Origin: Syntrophus sp. (in: bacteria)
GTDB lineage: Bacteria > Desulfobacterota > Syntrophia > Syntrophales > UBA8958
Assembly (NCBI GenBank): GCA_025355725.1
Contig: JANXZC010000106.1
Location: forward strand, 1 to 37,257
DNA length: 37,257 nucleotides
Direction of reading: 5' to 3'
In this document: piece by piece, positions 6,862-16,043 of the stretch
Numbering within the stretch: position 1 is the stretch's first letter
Layout of the letters: the number at the start of each line of letters is the position of its first letter
Position numbers and translations under genes: made by a program
The notes under the pieces: model-generated
What the model was told of the DNA's origin: nothing
Databases searched by the model: none
The model's input: the letters and a program-made list of their open reading frames with translations, nothing else

Positions 6862-7557
6862 CTACAGGCCTTCTTTGATGCCGCGGCTGATGGCCTTGGC
6901 AATCTCCTGCTGAACCTTATCGTCGGTAATTTTCTTTCTGTTTTCCTTGTTGGTCAGGAAACCGATTTCAACAACCACCGCCGGCACATTGATTCCTTCC
7001 ATCAAGGGGATGGGCGCCTCCCTAAGCCCTCTGTTTTCCTTGGGGAAAACGCTGTCCAGATACTTCTGTATATACTGAGCCAGGCGTACAGAGTCATTGA
7101 GATGCTTGTTCTTCGTCATATCCTTTATGATCGCCGATGGCTCGCTACGCGTTTCTTTGTCTGTCCGGAAGCCGGGAAAATAGATTTCGTATCCTTTAGA
7201 CTTGTTTCCAAAGCCTCCATTGATATGAATGCCGATCACCAACAGGGGGTCGTTGTTTTTGATCAGTTGTATCCTTTCCTTCAAGAGAGTTTCCTTGTCG
7301 GTGGATCGGGTGAGGATGACCTTTTTATAGCCGATGCGGTTCAATTCTTTCTGCAGGGCCAGGGCAATGCGCAGGTTAAGGTCCTTTTCATATGATGTGT
7401 CGGCGACCTTGACACCGAAGTCCGGCCCGCCATGTCCCACATCGATGATAATCGCCTTGCTGCTGCGCTCCTGCTGAGCCGATGGTTGTCCGGCCAAACA
7501 GCAGATCCCGAGGATGACGAGGATCGTATAAATGCTGATAATCTTGAATTTCTTCAT
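6862..7557 (-). CDS. N-acetylmuramoyl-L-alanine amidase (Amidase_3 family)
   Basis: 231 residues from ATG 7557, chosen because AGGTAGGG precedes it and a typical signal peptide follows (MKKFKIISIYTILVILGICC, cleavage likely near SAQQ). The catalytic domain starts at about 33. It has IIIDVGHGGPDFG (first zinc His), GIHINGGFG (second zinc His) and VPAVVVEIGFLTN (catalytic Glu). This is the zinc-dependent Amidase_3 fold of AmiC and CwlD, which cleaves the bond between MurNAc and the peptide stem. No AMIN or SPOR targeting domain is present, so it is a minimal periplasmic amidase. It lies 68 bp after rel and just before rdgB. An upstream ATG at 7593 would lengthen the protein by 12 residues but place sequence before the signal peptide. 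Confidence 0.9.
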   Translation of the reverse strand: MKKFKIISIYTILVILGICCLAGQPSAQQERSSKAIIIDVGHGGPDFGVKVADTSYEKDLNLRIALALQKELNRIGYKKVILTRSTDKETLLKERIQLIKNNDPLLVIGIHINGGFGNKSKGYEIYFPGFRTDKETRSEPSAIIKDMTKNKHLNDSVRLAQYIQKYLDSVFPKENRGLREAPIPLMEGINVPAVVVEIGFLTNKENRKKITDDKVQQEIAKAISRGIKEGL

Positions 7558-7625
7558 TTTCCCTACCTTTGATATGGGCGGTACATACTTCATAAAGCCC
7601 CCGCCTGTCAATATAGAACACGCGA

Positions 7626-9773
7626 TCACGATTTCTTCAGACGTTCTATGGAGATGACGCATTTGACCTTTTTTACGGCGGCAACAACTTGGTTGAATTG
7701 CTTCAGATCGTGGACATCAATCCGGAAGTTACAAATCGCCTGCAATTCCGGAGTAGTTTCCACTTCTGCATGGCTGATGTTGATATCCATTGCGGATATT
7801 ACGGAACTGACATCCGCGATAACCCCTTTCTTATCCTTGCAGACCACGCGTATATCTACGGAATAGGTCTGCTTGTCCTTAATATTCCACGATACCTCAA
7901 TGACCCTTTCCGGATCCAGCTCCTGGACATTCGTGCATTGGACGGTATGGATAGTAATCCCCCGTCCCCGGGAGATATAGCCGACAATCTCATCGCCGGG
8001 AATTGGATCGCAGCAGCGGGCCATTTTGACAAGGACATCCTCAATTCCGGTAAGAGAGATGCCTAAGGACGGTGCACTTTTTGCCTTTCTCGCGGGCTTG
8101 TCTATAAAGGCTTCTTCCGTCTTGGGGGCTATCTCGGGGAGAAAACGGTTGACGATGTGTTTAGCCGACAGCCTTCCGTAACCGACCAGAGCCATCACGT
8201 CGTCCGGCGAGTTGACGTTGTGCTCTTCATAGAGTTTCTTCAGATCCTCCGACTTCAGCAGTTGTGAGAGCTTGAGACTATGTTTTTTGAATTCCCTGTC
8301 CAGGATCTCCCGTCCGATTTCGATGCTTCGCTTTCTCTCCTCCGTTTTGATCCAGTTTTTAATCTTGGAGCGGGCGCGAGAGGTCACCGCCCATTTCAGC
8401 CAGTCCTTTCCGGGATGATGTCCGGTCTGAGTGATGATCTCAACGGTATCACCGTTCTGGAGTTCATATTTCAAGGGCACGATACTTCGGTTGACCTTGG
8501 CCCCGATACATTGATGTCCCACATCCGTATGGATACTGTACGCAAAATCGAGGGGCGTCGCCCCTTTTGGGAAGGCCTGAACATCTCCATTCGGCGTAAA
8601 AACGTAAACTTCATCCGGGAAAAGGGCCAGTTTAAGATTAGCCATGAACTCCCTCGGATTATCGACCTCCTGCTGAACGTCCAGAAGTTCCCTGAGTTTC
8701 ATGATCTGCTGATCTTCCGTGCCCAGGTTCGCCCGCTTTTCCTTATAACGCCAGTGGGCGGCAATCCCCTCTTCCGCCCACTCATGCATTTCCCGCGTCC
8801 TAATCTGAATCTCGACCCGCTCTCCATATGGCCCGATGACCGTAGTATGGAGGGACCTGTAGCCATTCGCTTTGGGCATGGCAATCCGATCCTTAAAGCG
8901 ACCCGGAACGGGCTTCCAGAGGGCATGGACAATGCTCAGGGCCTCATAACAATCCCTGTCCTTGTCCGTATCCAGGACAATTCGGAAAGCGATAAGATCG
9001 TAAACTTCGTCAAAATCGATGCGCTGGTTCTGCATTTTCATGTAAATACTATAAAAATGCTTAGCCCTTCCCTCCACTTCACCCTTGAGACCGTGTTTTG
9101 CAATCTCCTTCGCAATAACCCCTTTGACCTCTGCGGTGTACTGATCCCGCTGCTCCTGCTTCTTCTCAATCCGTCGGGAGAGTTCGCTATAGGCGTCATT
9201 TTCGAGATAGCGGAAGGACAGATCCTCGAGTTCCACTTTCATCCAGTTGATACCGAGACGATTGGCCAGGGGGGCGTAAAGATCAAGAGTCTCCGTGGCA
9301 ATATACTTTTGCTTGTCGGGAGGCTGATAATTAAGGGTCCGCATGTTGTGAATACGATCGGCAAGGCGGACAACAAGGATCCTCAAATCGGCAGACATGG
9401 CCAGAATCATCTTCCGGAAGTTCTCCGCCTGACGTTCCTCCTGTGATCCCAGGGTAATCTTGCTGATCTTGGTAAGACCATCGACAAGAAACGCCACGTC
9501 TTTACCGAATGCCGCTTCGATCTGGGCGGTGGTGGTAAGGGTGTCTTCCACGGTGTCATGGAGGAGGCCGGTAATGATGGTTGCGGCATCCAGCTTCATG
9601 TCCGCAAGCATACCGGCAACTTCCATGGGATGGGTCAGGTAGGGCTCCCCCGAGAGCCGCAGTTGTCCCTGATGCACGGAAGCGGAAAAGATATAAGCCT
9701 TCTCGATCATTTCCTGATCTTCCGGAGGGAGATAGGCTTGGGTTTTGTCAAGTATGTCGGTAATACGAAGCAT
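7626..9773 (-). CDS. rel: Bifunctional (p)ppGpp synthetase/hydrolase, Rel/SpoT family
   Basis: 715 residues from ATG 9773. A GTG at 9809 would overlap proS, and the family normally begins close to the first helix seen here (RITDILDKTQAYLPPED). Domains in order: HD hydrolase (about 25-180, GLLHDTVED with H72, D73, E76, D77), synthetase (about 235-345, YDLIAFRIV, GRFKD at 291-295, NGYRSLHT), TGS (about 385-450), a zinc-finger-like region (MARCCDPIPGD) and a C-terminal ACT domain. The RxKD form of the synthetase motif is typical of bifunctional Rel/SpoT enzymes, not RelA-only synthetases, and the hydrolase residues are intact. It should both make and degrade the stringent-response alarmone. It follows proS by 16 bp in a translation-related run. 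Confidence 0.95.
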   Translation of the reverse strand: MLRITDILDKTQAYLPPEDQEMIEKAYIFSASVHQGQLRLSGEPYLTHPMEVAGMLADMKLDAATIITGLLHDTVEDTLTTTAQIEAAFGKDVAFLVDGLTKISKITLGSQEERQAENFRKMILAMSADLRILVVRLADRIHNMRTLNYQPPDKQKYIATETLDLYAPLANRLGINWMKVELEDLSFRYLENDAYSELSRRIEKKQEQRDQYTAEVKGVIAKEIAKHGLKGEVEGRAKHFYSIYMKMQNQRIDFDEVYDLIAFRIVLDTDKDRDCYEALSIVHALWKPVPGRFKDRIAMPKANGYRSLHTTVIGPYGERVEIQIRTREMHEWAEEGIAAHWRYKEKRANLGTEDQQIMKLRELLDVQQEVDNPREFMANLKLALFPDEVYVFTPNGDVQAFPKGATPLDFAYSIHTDVGHQCIGAKVNRSIVPLKYELQNGDTVEIITQTGHHPGKDWLKWAVTSRARSKIKNWIKTEERKRSIEIGREILDREFKKHSLKLSQLLKSEDLKKLYEEHNVNSPDDVMALVGYGRLSAKHIVNRFLPEIAPKTEEAFIDKPARKAKSAPSLGISLTGIEDVLVKMARCCDPIPGDEIVGYISRGRGITIHTVQCTNVQELDPERVIEVSWNIKDKQTYSVDIRVVCKDKKGVIADVSSVISAMDINISHAEVETTPELQAICNFRIDVHDLKQFNQVVAAVKKVKCVISIERLKKS

Positions 9774-9789
9774 GTTATCTTTCAGACCA

Positions 9790-11499
9790 TCATAATTGAC
9801 GAATTGCACCTAAAATGAATTTTTTTACCTCTTCGACAGATAAAATATTGATCTCTCCGGACTTCCTGTTTTTGATCTCTACATTTCCTGCAGCGAGGTT
9901 TTTGGGGCCAATGGTCACCCGCAGGGGAATGCCGATCAAATCGGCGTCTTTGAACTTCACGCCCGCCCTTTCATCGCGGTCATCCAGGATGACCTCGACG
10001 CCCTGGGACGAGAGATCAGCGTAAAGATTTTCGGCAGCTGCGGCGAGATCTTGGTCATTCATGTTGACGGGGGTTATAATCACCTGAAAGGGGGCAATGG
10101 CCAGGGGCCAGATGATGCCATTGTCATCATGATACTGCTCGACACAGGCAGCTACGGTCCGACCGACGCCAATCCCGTAACATCCCATGACCATGTATTG
10201 TTCTTTCCCGTTCTTATCGAGATAAATTGCCTTCATCGCCTTGCTGTATTTTGTCCCCAATTTGAAGACATGGCCCACCTCAACCCCCCGGGCAAAATGA
10301 ATACCCCCGGCGCACCGCGGGCAGGGATCGCTTTCCCGAACAACACGTAGGTCGGCAAAGGCCGCTACCTTGAAATCCCGCTCAAAGTTGACGTTCTTCA
10401 GATGATAATCTTCCCTGTTGGCCCCTACGACCATGTTCGTTAGGTTCATCAGGGAATAATCGGCCAGGGTTCTACACTTGATCCCGATGGGACCGACAAA
10501 TCCCCGGGGCGATCCGGCTGCCGCCTGGATCATGTCATCCATGGCCATTTCCAGAATGTCGCAACCAAGGTAGTTCTTCACCTTGATCTCGTTTACCTCT
10601 TCATCACCCCGGACCAGGACGGCCACGGGAACACCGTCGGCACTGAAGACCAGAGTCTTGATTACGTTCTCCGGCCGGACCTGGAGAAAAGCACATACTT
10701 CTTCAATGGTCCGCACCTCGGGGGTGTGGATTTCTTCCCGGGTCAAAAATGAGGACACGTCAACGGCTTGCTCCTCCGGCCTGGCAATTTCCGCCTTTTC
10801 CAGATTGGCGGCATAGCCGCAACCTTCGCAATAGGCCATCCCATCCTCGCCGGAATCGGCAATGACGAGAAACTCGTGGGAATAACTTCCGCCGATGCTG
10901 CCCGTATCGGCTTCCACGGGCCGGAACTTCAGACCGCAACGCTCGAATATCCGGTTATAGGCGGCAAACATCTTCTGATAACTGAGGTCGGCATTCACCG
11001 TATCGATATCAAAGCTGTAGGCATCTTTCATACTGAATTCACGGCACCGCATCAGCCCGAAGCGGGGGCGGATTTCATCGCGGAACTTCGTCTGGATCTG
11101 ATATAGATTCTGGGGAAGCTGCCGGTAAGACTTGACGCCATTCCTGACGATATCCGTTACCACCTCCTCATGGGTGGGTCCCAGGCAACATTCACTGTCT
11201 TTTCGATCGCGGAAGCGGAGCAGTTCTTTCCCGTAAAAATTCCACCGTCCCGATTCCTTCCATAACTCCGCCGGTTGAACCGTGGGCATGAAGATTTCCT
11301 GGGCCCCGGCGCGGTTCATTTCCTCCCTGATGATCTGCTCCACCTTCCGGATGACGCGATAACCCATCGGGAGATAGGAATAGACCCCGCTAGTCAATTT
11401 CCGGATCATTCCCGCCCGCAACATGAGCTGATGACTGATCACCTCCGCATCGGAAGGGATCTCTTTGAGTGTCGGCAGAAACATTTGTGAGTAACGCAT
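9790..11499 (-). CDS. proS: Prolyl-tRNA synthetase, bacterial type with INS editing domain
   Basis: 569 residues, the normal length of bacterial-type ProRS. Class II motifs are present: motif 2 in TKFRDEIRPRFGLMRCREFSM and motif 3 in GCYGIGVGRTVAACVEQ. Between them lies the inserted editing (YbaK-like) domain at about 220-400, starting after YCEGCGYAANLEKAEIA and containing FLQVRPENVIKTLVF. The C-terminal anticodon-binding domain starts near PFQVIITPVN. It charges tRNA-Pro and clears mischarged Ala-tRNA-Pro. AGGAGG lies 4 bases before the ATG, and its first base is shared with the ispG stop (TGATG). A tRNA-Pro(UGG) gene lies in the same transcription direction 3.5 kb downstream. Confidence 0.97.
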   Translation of the reverse strand: MRYSQMFLPTLKEIPSDAEVISHQLMLRAGMIRKLTSGVYSYLPMGYRVIRKVEQIIREEMNRAGAQEIFMPTVQPAELWKESGRWNFYGKELLRFRDRKDSECCLGPTHEEVVTDIVRNGVKSYRQLPQNLYQIQTKFRDEIRPRFGLMRCREFSMKDAYSFDIDTVNADLSYQKMFAAYNRIFERCGLKFRPVEADTGSIGGSYSHEFLVIADSGEDGMAYCEGCGYAANLEKAEIARPEEQAVDVSSFLTREEIHTPEVRTIEEVCAFLQVRPENVIKTLVFSADGVPVAVLVRGDEEVNEIKVKNYLGCDILEMAMDDMIQAAAGSPRGFVGPIGIKCRTLADYSLMNLTNMVVGANREDYHLKNVNFERDFKVAAFADLRVVRESDPCPRCAGGIHFARGVEVGHVFKLGTKYSKAMKAIYLDKNGKEQYMVMGCYGIGVGRTVAACVEQYHDDNGIIWPLAIAPFQVIITPVNMNDQDLAAAAENLYADLSSQGVEVILDDRDERAGVKFKDADLIGIPLRVTIGPKNLAAGNVEIKNRKSGEINILSVEEVKKFILGAIRQL

Positions 11500-12575
11500 C
11501 AGGCCTCCTTTTTCTCCTTTGTTATGTCCTCGATCTCCGTTAATAACGCCTCAACGAAGTCTCCTTCTTTGACTCTTCTGATAATCTGTCCCTTCCGGAA
11601 CAGCATCCCCGCTCCCCGGCCCCCGGCAATACCGACGTCCGCCTCGGCCGCCTCACCCGGACCATTCACCACGCAACCCATGAGGGCAATTTTCAGATAG
11701 TCTTTCCGTCCCGCCAGACGCTTTTCCACCGCCCGGGACAATTTCAGGAGGTCGATCTCGCACCTGCCGCAGGTGGGGCAAGAGATGATATCCGGTCCGA
11801 TCATCCGCATCTTCAAGGCCCGGAGGATACCGTAAGCAACAGGAATTTCGTTAACCGGATCCCCGGTGACGGAAACCCTGATGGTATCGCCAATCCCCTG
11901 ATAAAGGAGCGTCCCGATGCCAATGGACGATTTTACCGTTGCCCTCATCAGACTGCCCGCCTCGGTAACGCCAAGATGGAGGGGATAGTCCACTTTTTCA
12001 GAAAGAAGTTGATAAGCCCTGATCATCACCGGCACATCCGATGACTTCAGGGAAACCTTGATTTGATCAAAATCAAGGTCCTCCAGGAGATGGATATGGC
12101 CCAGGGCGCTCTCCACCAGTGCGTTGGCGTCCGGGCCGCCATATTTTTTCAGTATATCTCTCTCCAGAGATCCCGCATTGACGCCGATGCGAATCACCGT
12201 TCCATGCTCCCGGGCCGCCTTTACTACCTCGGGGATGGTCTTTTTCTTCATGTTCCCCGGGTTGATGCGAATCCCTTCCACCCCGGCTTTAATCGCCATT
12301 ATCGCCAGGCGATGCTGAAAGTGGATGTCGGCTATCAAGGGGATATGGATCTTTTCCCTGATTTTTGGGATGGCTGCCGCCGCCTCTTCGTCCGGCACGG
12401 CGATACGGATAATCTCACATCCCGCCTTCTCCAGCCTGCGGATCTGGGCCAGGGTTTTACCGACGTCCCGGGTATCAGTTGAGGTCATGGACTGGACCGA
12501 CACCGGAGCGTCGCCGCCTATCTGTACCTTGCCAAGAAAGATCGGTCGCGTCTTCCTTCTCGAATTTACCAGCAT
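11499..12575 (-). CDS. ispG: 4-hydroxy-3-methylbut-2-en-1-yl diphosphate synthase (IspG/GcpE)
   Basis: 358 residues from ATG 12575, preceded by GTGGAG. The longer reading to 12626 would overlap the aminotransferase stop and adds an unrelated N-terminus. It matches IspG throughout: PVSVQSMTSTDTRDV, GIRINPGN, RIGVNAGSLERD, and the 4Fe-4S ligand set C266, C269, C301 followed by E308 (CPTC and GCVVNGPGEA). An extra Cys at 272 makes CPTCGRC. The enzyme converts MEcPP to HMBPP, the penultimate step of the MEP isoprenoid pathway. It is the shorter bacterial form without the plant-type insertion. Dxr, the first committed MEP step, and UppS are encoded upstream in the same run. Its TGA overlaps the proS ATG by one base. 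Confidence 0.96.
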   Translation of the reverse strand: MLVNSRRKTRPIFLGKVQIGGDAPVSVQSMTSTDTRDVGKTLAQIRRLEKAGCEIIRIAVPDEEAAAAIPKIREKIHIPLIADIHFQHRLAIMAIKAGVEGIRINPGNMKKKTIPEVVKAAREHGTVIRIGVNAGSLERDILKKYGGPDANALVESALGHIHLLEDLDFDQIKVSLKSSDVPVMIRAYQLLSEKVDYPLHLGVTEAGSLMRATVKSSIGIGTLLYQGIGDTIRVSVTGDPVNEIPVAYGILRALKMRMIGPDIISCPTCGRCEIDLLKLSRAVEKRLAGRKDYLKIALMGCVVNGPGEAAEADVGIAGGRGAGMLFRKGQIIRRVKEGDFVEALLTEIEDITKEKKEA

Positions 12576-12607
12576 ATACAACTCCACGGCGACAAGGTGA
12601 ATAAATA

Positions 12608-13801
12608 CTAAACGAGCCGGGTGCAAGCCCGACCGATCCGTTTGATTCCCTCTTCAATTAACTTTAAGGACGTCGCATAGGACAGGCGGATGTAATTGTC
12701 GTTGCCGAAATCCGCTCCGGGAACAACGGCTACATTGGCCTCGTCGAGTAGGTACGCTGCCAGATCCGATGAATTAGCGATCTTCGTGCCTTTACAGGAG
12801 CGGCCATAGAGTGCTGAGACATTCGGGAAGACATAAAACGCCCCCTGAGGAAGTGGGCAGGAAATCGACGGAATCGCATTTAAGGCATCTACAATTATGT
12901 TGCGCCTTTCGCGGAAGGCCTTTACCATCATGGCGACGGCTGACTGATCGCCATTTAGGGCTTCTACGGAGGCCTTCTGGGCGATGGACGTCGGGTTCGA
13001 TGTATTCTGGCTCTGCAACTTGGTAATGGCGGCAATTATTTCCTCCGGTCCGGCGGCATAGCCTATCCGCCAGCCCGTCATGGCATAGGCCTTGGACACT
13101 CCGTTGACGACTACGGTCCTGTTCCGGAGCGCCTCGCTGATCGCGGCGATACTGAAAAACTCAAAACCATCGTAGAGGATCTTTTCATAGATGTCGTCGG
13201 AAATAACAGTCATACTCGTCGGTTCGATCACTGCGGCCAGTGCCTCCAGCTCACGGCGGTGGTAGGCGGATCCCGTCGGATTGGAGGGACTGTTGAGAAT
13301 AATGGCCTTTGATCGGTCCGTAATCGCCTTCTTCAGCAGTTCCGGGGTCAGTTTAAAGCCTCCTTCTTCGGGGGTGTCGACAATCACGGGCGTCGCCCCG
13401 GCCAGGACAACGATATCGACATAGGATACCCAGTATGGAGCCGGAATGATAACTTCATCTCCTTCCTCACAGAGGATCTGAATCAGGTTATATAATGAGT
13501 GTTTTGCCCCACAGGAGACGACGACCTGGGAACGTTTATAGGGAAGCCCATGATCCCTGGACATTTTAGCTATAATGGCGTCCTTTAGCTCGTCAATGCC
13601 GCCTACGGGCGTGTATTTGGTAAACCCCTCCTGTATGGCCTTCACAGCCGCAGCCTTGATATTTTCCGGGGTGTCGAAATCCGGTTCGCCGGCCCCGAAA
13701 CCGATAATATCCCGACCTTCCGCCCGGAGGGCGTTGGCCTTCGCCGTGATGGCCAGGGTCGGCGAGGGTTTGATCCTGCCTATTCGTTGTGCTAATTTCA
13801 T
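12608..13801 (-). CDS. Pyridoxal-phosphate aspartate aminotransferase (class I/II, AspC/AatA type)
   Basis: 397 residues, full length for aminotransferase fold type I. The PLP lysine is K237 in NGVSKAYAMTGWRIGYAAG. Other markers are FGAGEPDFDTPENI, TKYTPVGGIDELKDAI, SPSNPTGSAY (Asn that orients PLP), SDDIYE (Asp pairing with the pyridine nitrogen) and NYIRLSYATS (carboxylate-binding Arg). The YTPVGGI stretch is typical of the subgroup Igamma (thermophile or Bacillus type) aspartate aminotransferases. Many members are promiscuous or act on aromatic or glutamate/prephenate substrates, so the specificity is inferred. It lies between coaD and ispG with short gaps, and AGG is found before the ATG. 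A link to Asd (aspartate-family synthesis) in the same run is plausible. Confidence 0.92.
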   Translation of the reverse strand: MKLAQRIGRIKPSPTLAITAKANALRAEGRDIIGFGAGEPDFDTPENIKAAAVKAIQEGFTKYTPVGGIDELKDAIIAKMSRDHGLPYKRSQVVVSCGAKHSLYNLIQILCEEGDEVIIPAPYWVSYVDIVVLAGATPVIVDTPEEGGFKLTPELLKKAITDRSKAIILNSPSNPTGSAYHRRELEALAAVIEPTSMTVISDDIYEKILYDGFEFFSIAAISEALRNRTVVVNGVSKAYAMTGWRIGYAAGPEEIIAAITKLQSQNTSNPTSIAQKASVEALNGDQSAVAMMVKAFRERRNIIVDALNAIPSISCPLPQGAFYVFPNVSALYGRSCKGTKIANSSDLAAYLLDEANVAVVPGADFGNDNYIRLSYATSLKLIEEGIKRIGRACTRLV

Positions 13802-13824
13802 ATGACCTCGCTTGTTATTGTATA

Positions 13825-14319
13825 TTACTTTTTGATAGAATTAAATTTGCCCTTGAGCCTTTCGAAGACGATATCGGGAACAAGTCCCGTGACCGATCCC
13901 CCGAGACTGGCCGCCTCCTTGATTAAGTTGGAGCTGGTGTAAAACCACTGGAATCCCGTCATGAGAAAAACGGTTTCGATGTCCCGATTGAGGCGTCGGT
14001 TGATCAGGGCCATCTGAAATTCGTATTCAAATTCGGATACGGCCCGGAGCCCCCGGAGAATAACATTCGCCCCCTTGTTCTGGACATAATCGACAAGAAG
14101 TCCCGATGAACAATCCACCCGCAGAATTTTCTCATCTTTTATGACTACCTGCCTGATCATATCCATTCTTTCCTCAACGGTAAAAAGGGAAGATTTGTTA
14201 GGATTATAGGCAACAAGAATGATCAATTCATCGAACATTCTTAGCCCTCTCGTAATAATATCAATATGACCGTTGGTGATGGGATCGAAAGATCCCGGAT
14301 AAACCGCAATTTTCTTCAT
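13825..14319 (-). CDS. coaD: Phosphopantetheine adenylyltransferase (PPAT)
   Basis: 164 residues, the usual PPAT length. The nucleotidyltransferase signature is YPGSFDPITNGHIDI (TNGH at 15-18, equivalent to the TxGH motif). Other markers are VILRGLRAVSEFEYEFQMA and, near the end, SSNLIKEAASLGG (usually SSTIVKE). It transfers AMP from ATP to 4'-phosphopantetheine, the penultimate step of coenzyme A synthesis. The ATG follows the rsmD stop by one base, and the GAAGGAG ribosome binding site lies inside rsmD. The rsmD-coaD pair is a common bacterial arrangement and supports both calls. Confidence 0.96.
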   Translation of the reverse strand: MKKIAVYPGSFDPITNGHIDIITRGLRMFDELIILVAYNPNKSSLFTVEERMDMIRQVVIKDEKILRVDCSSGLLVDYVQNKGANVILRGLRAVSEFEYEFQMALINRRLNRDIETVFLMTGFQWFYTSSNLIKEAASLGGSVTGLVPDIVFERLKGKFNSIKK

Positions 14320-14320
14320 G

Positions 14321-14890
14321 TTAACAAGTCTCCTTCAATTTATGCGCAAGAAAAGTCAGCACCGTGTCTCCGTAACGTCGTTCATCAACAGCTACAAATC
14401 CCTGATTGCCGTCCATTCCTTCAATTTTTTCCCTTACCGAACGTTGGAGGACCAGCAGCCCTCCCTTCGCCAGGAGATCATCCCTCCGGCAGTAATTAAG
14501 GGTTTTGATGATCCACTCCCGTTCATAGGGCGGATCGGCAAAGATGACATCATATCGTTCCTCACGGCGGCTCAAGGCAGCAACGCCTTTATCGACGCTC
14601 ATCGTCAGGACCAGCGAGCTGTTTTCCAACCCGAGCGCAGCAACCTGCTCCCTTATCCTCCTGGCAATAATGGCCTGCTTTTCAACAAAAACGGCGCATT
14701 TCGCTCTCCGACTCAGGGCTTCGAGACCTACGATCCCGCTGCCGGCGTAAAGATCGAGAAAGGTTTGACCACTGACAGGAGGGAGAAGATTAAAAAGGGA
14801 TTCCCGGACGGCATCCGGCGTTGGTCTTACATCCCTTGTCGGTGGGGGCGAAATACGTCTTCCCCGCATTTCACCCCCCGTGATTCTCAT
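14321..14890 (-). CDS. rsmD: 16S rRNA (guanine966-N2)-methyltransferase RsmD
   Basis: 189 residues from ATG 14890, preceded by GAGAGGAG. The alternative start at 14938 lies inside asd and adds a non-family leader. It begins MRITGGEMRGRRI, the characteristic RsmD N-terminus, followed by RPTPDAVRESLFNLL. The SAM-binding motif is LDLYAGSG (45-52) and the catalytic motif DPPY is at 119-122. It methylates G966 of 16S rRNA in the assembled small subunit. It begins 16 bp after the asd stop and immediately precedes coaD. Confidence 0.95.
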   Translation of the reverse strand: MRITGGEMRGRRISPPPTRDVRPTPDAVRESLFNLLPPVSGQTFLDLYAGSGIVGLEALSRRAKCAVFVEKQAIIARRIREQVAALGLENSSLVLTMSVDKGVAALSRREERYDVIFADPPYEREWIIKTLNYCRRDDLLAKGGLLVLQRSVREKIEGMDGNQGFVAVDERRYGDTVLTFLAHKLKETC

Positions 14891-14906
14891 GGGCCGGGCT
14901 CTCCTC

Positions 14907-15923
14907 TCACAGATAGTCTTTGCCGAGGATTTCCGCAATCTGTACGGCGTTCAAGGCCGCGCCCTTACGCAGATTATCAGAGACTACCCACATATTAATG
15001 CCATTGGGGATGGATTCGTCTTCCCTGATCCTGCCGACAAAGGTTCCATCTTTCCCCGCGGCATGAATGGCCATGGGGTATAGACGCTGCTGCGGGTCAT
15101 CGACGACAGTAACCCCTGGGGCCTTAGCCAGAAGATCCCTCACTTCCTGGGGAGTGATCTTCTTTTCCGTCTCGATATTGACCGATTCGGAATGGGCATA
15201 GAATACAGGTACGCGCACTGTCGTTGCCGTCACGGCAATGGACGGATCGTTCATGATCTTTTTGGTTTCGTTGATCATCTTCATCTCTTCCTTCGTATAG
15301 CCGTTATCCACGAAGACATCGATCTGGGGAAGGCAGTTGAAGGCAATCTGGTGGGGATAGACCTTGACGACGGGATCTTGAAAACTTAGCAGGGCGCGGG
15401 TCTGATTCATCAATTCGTCAACGGCCTTTTTCCCCGTACCGGAGACGGCCTGATAGGTGGAGACAACGATTCTCTTGATCCGGACGGCGTCATGAATTGG
15501 CTTCAGGGCGACGACCATCTGAATTGTGGAACAATTCGGATTGGCGATGATTCCCCGGTTTTTGTAGAGGGCGATAGCCTCCGGATTCACCTCGGGTACG
15601 ACCAGGGGAATATCCGGGACCATGCGGAAGGCGCTGGTGTTGTCCACGACCACACACCCTGCTTGGGCGGCAAGGGGGGCGAACTTCTCGGAGATGCTGC
15701 CTCCGGCGGAAAACAGGCCTATCTGCACTCCCGTGAAGGAATCTTCTTTCAGAACTTCCACGGGAATACTTTTTCCCTTATATTCCAGATTCTTGCCCAG
15801 GGAACGCTCAGAAGCAAGCAGCTTGATCTCCCCCACGGGAAAGTTACGCTCTTCCAGAATTTTGATCATTTCATTTCCCACGGCGCCGGTGGCGCCCACT
15901 ACCGCTACGCAAAACGATTTCAT
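14907..15923 (-). CDS. asd: Aspartate-semialdehyde dehydrogenase
   Basis: 338 residues. Rossmann nucleotide motif VVGATGAVG (8-16), catalytic cysteine C131 in ANPNCSTIQM, substrate-binding region GTGKKAVDEL, and late motifs RVPVFYAHSESV and DNLRKGAALNAVQIAE. It reduces aspartyl phosphate to aspartate semialdehyde with NADPH, the branch point to lysine, diaminopimelate, threonine and methionine. The absence of long inserts and the NCSTIQ form fit the shorter (Gram-positive-like or archaea-type-independent) Asd branch common outside Enterobacteria. GGAG lies 11 bases before the ATG, slightly longer than usual. A 120 bp gap with a dispersed repeat separates it from pssA upstream, so it may start a new transcription unit. 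Confidence 0.96.
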   Translation of the reverse strand: MKSFCVAVVGATGAVGNEMIKILEERNFPVGEIKLLASERSLGKNLEYKGKSIPVEVLKEDSFTGVQIGLFSAGGSISEKFAPLAAQAGCVVVDNTSAFRMVPDIPLVVPEVNPEAIALYKNRGIIANPNCSTIQMVVALKPIHDAVRIKRIVVSTYQAVSGTGKKAVDELMNQTRALLSFQDPVVKVYPHQIAFNCLPQIDVFVDNGYTKEEMKMINETKKIMNDPSIAVTATTVRVPVFYAHSESVNIETEKKITPQEVRDLLAKAPGVTVVDDPQQRLYPMAIHAAGKDGTFVGRIREDESIPNGINMWVVSDNLRKGAALNAVQIAEILGKDYL

Positions 15924-15971
15924 ATAATTATTATCTCCTTAAAAAAAGTAAACTTGCTGCTTTGCTGTTCG

Positions 15972-16001
15972 TTTCCGTTCGTGCTGAGCTTGCCGAAGCA
16001 T
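15972..16001. repeat. Partial copy of a dispersed palindromic repeat
   Basis: TTTCCGTTCGTGCTGAGCTT and the following GCCGAAGCA resemble one arm of a palindromic element (core GTGCTGAGCTTGTCGAAGCAC) that I recall as widely scattered in bacterial intergenic regions. Here the second arm has decayed. It lies in the pssA-asd gap with no gene. The remaining gap (15924-15971, 16002-16043) is AT-rich, with no convincing promoter. Confidence 0.5.
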
Positions 16002-16043
16002 TAATCGCTTGGCTTAGCTATGTGCATATTCATTAAATAGCAT

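Noticed and set aside
8280-9446. 388-codon + strand open frame
   Set aside because: Antisense to rel; no recognisable domain.
9774-9809. GTG start of rel at 9809
   Set aside because: It would overlap proS by 20 bp and adds 12 residues before the family's normal N-terminus.
12576-12626. Longer ispG start at 12626
   Set aside because: It overlaps the aminotransferase stop and adds a non-family leader; ATG 12575 has a ribosome binding site.
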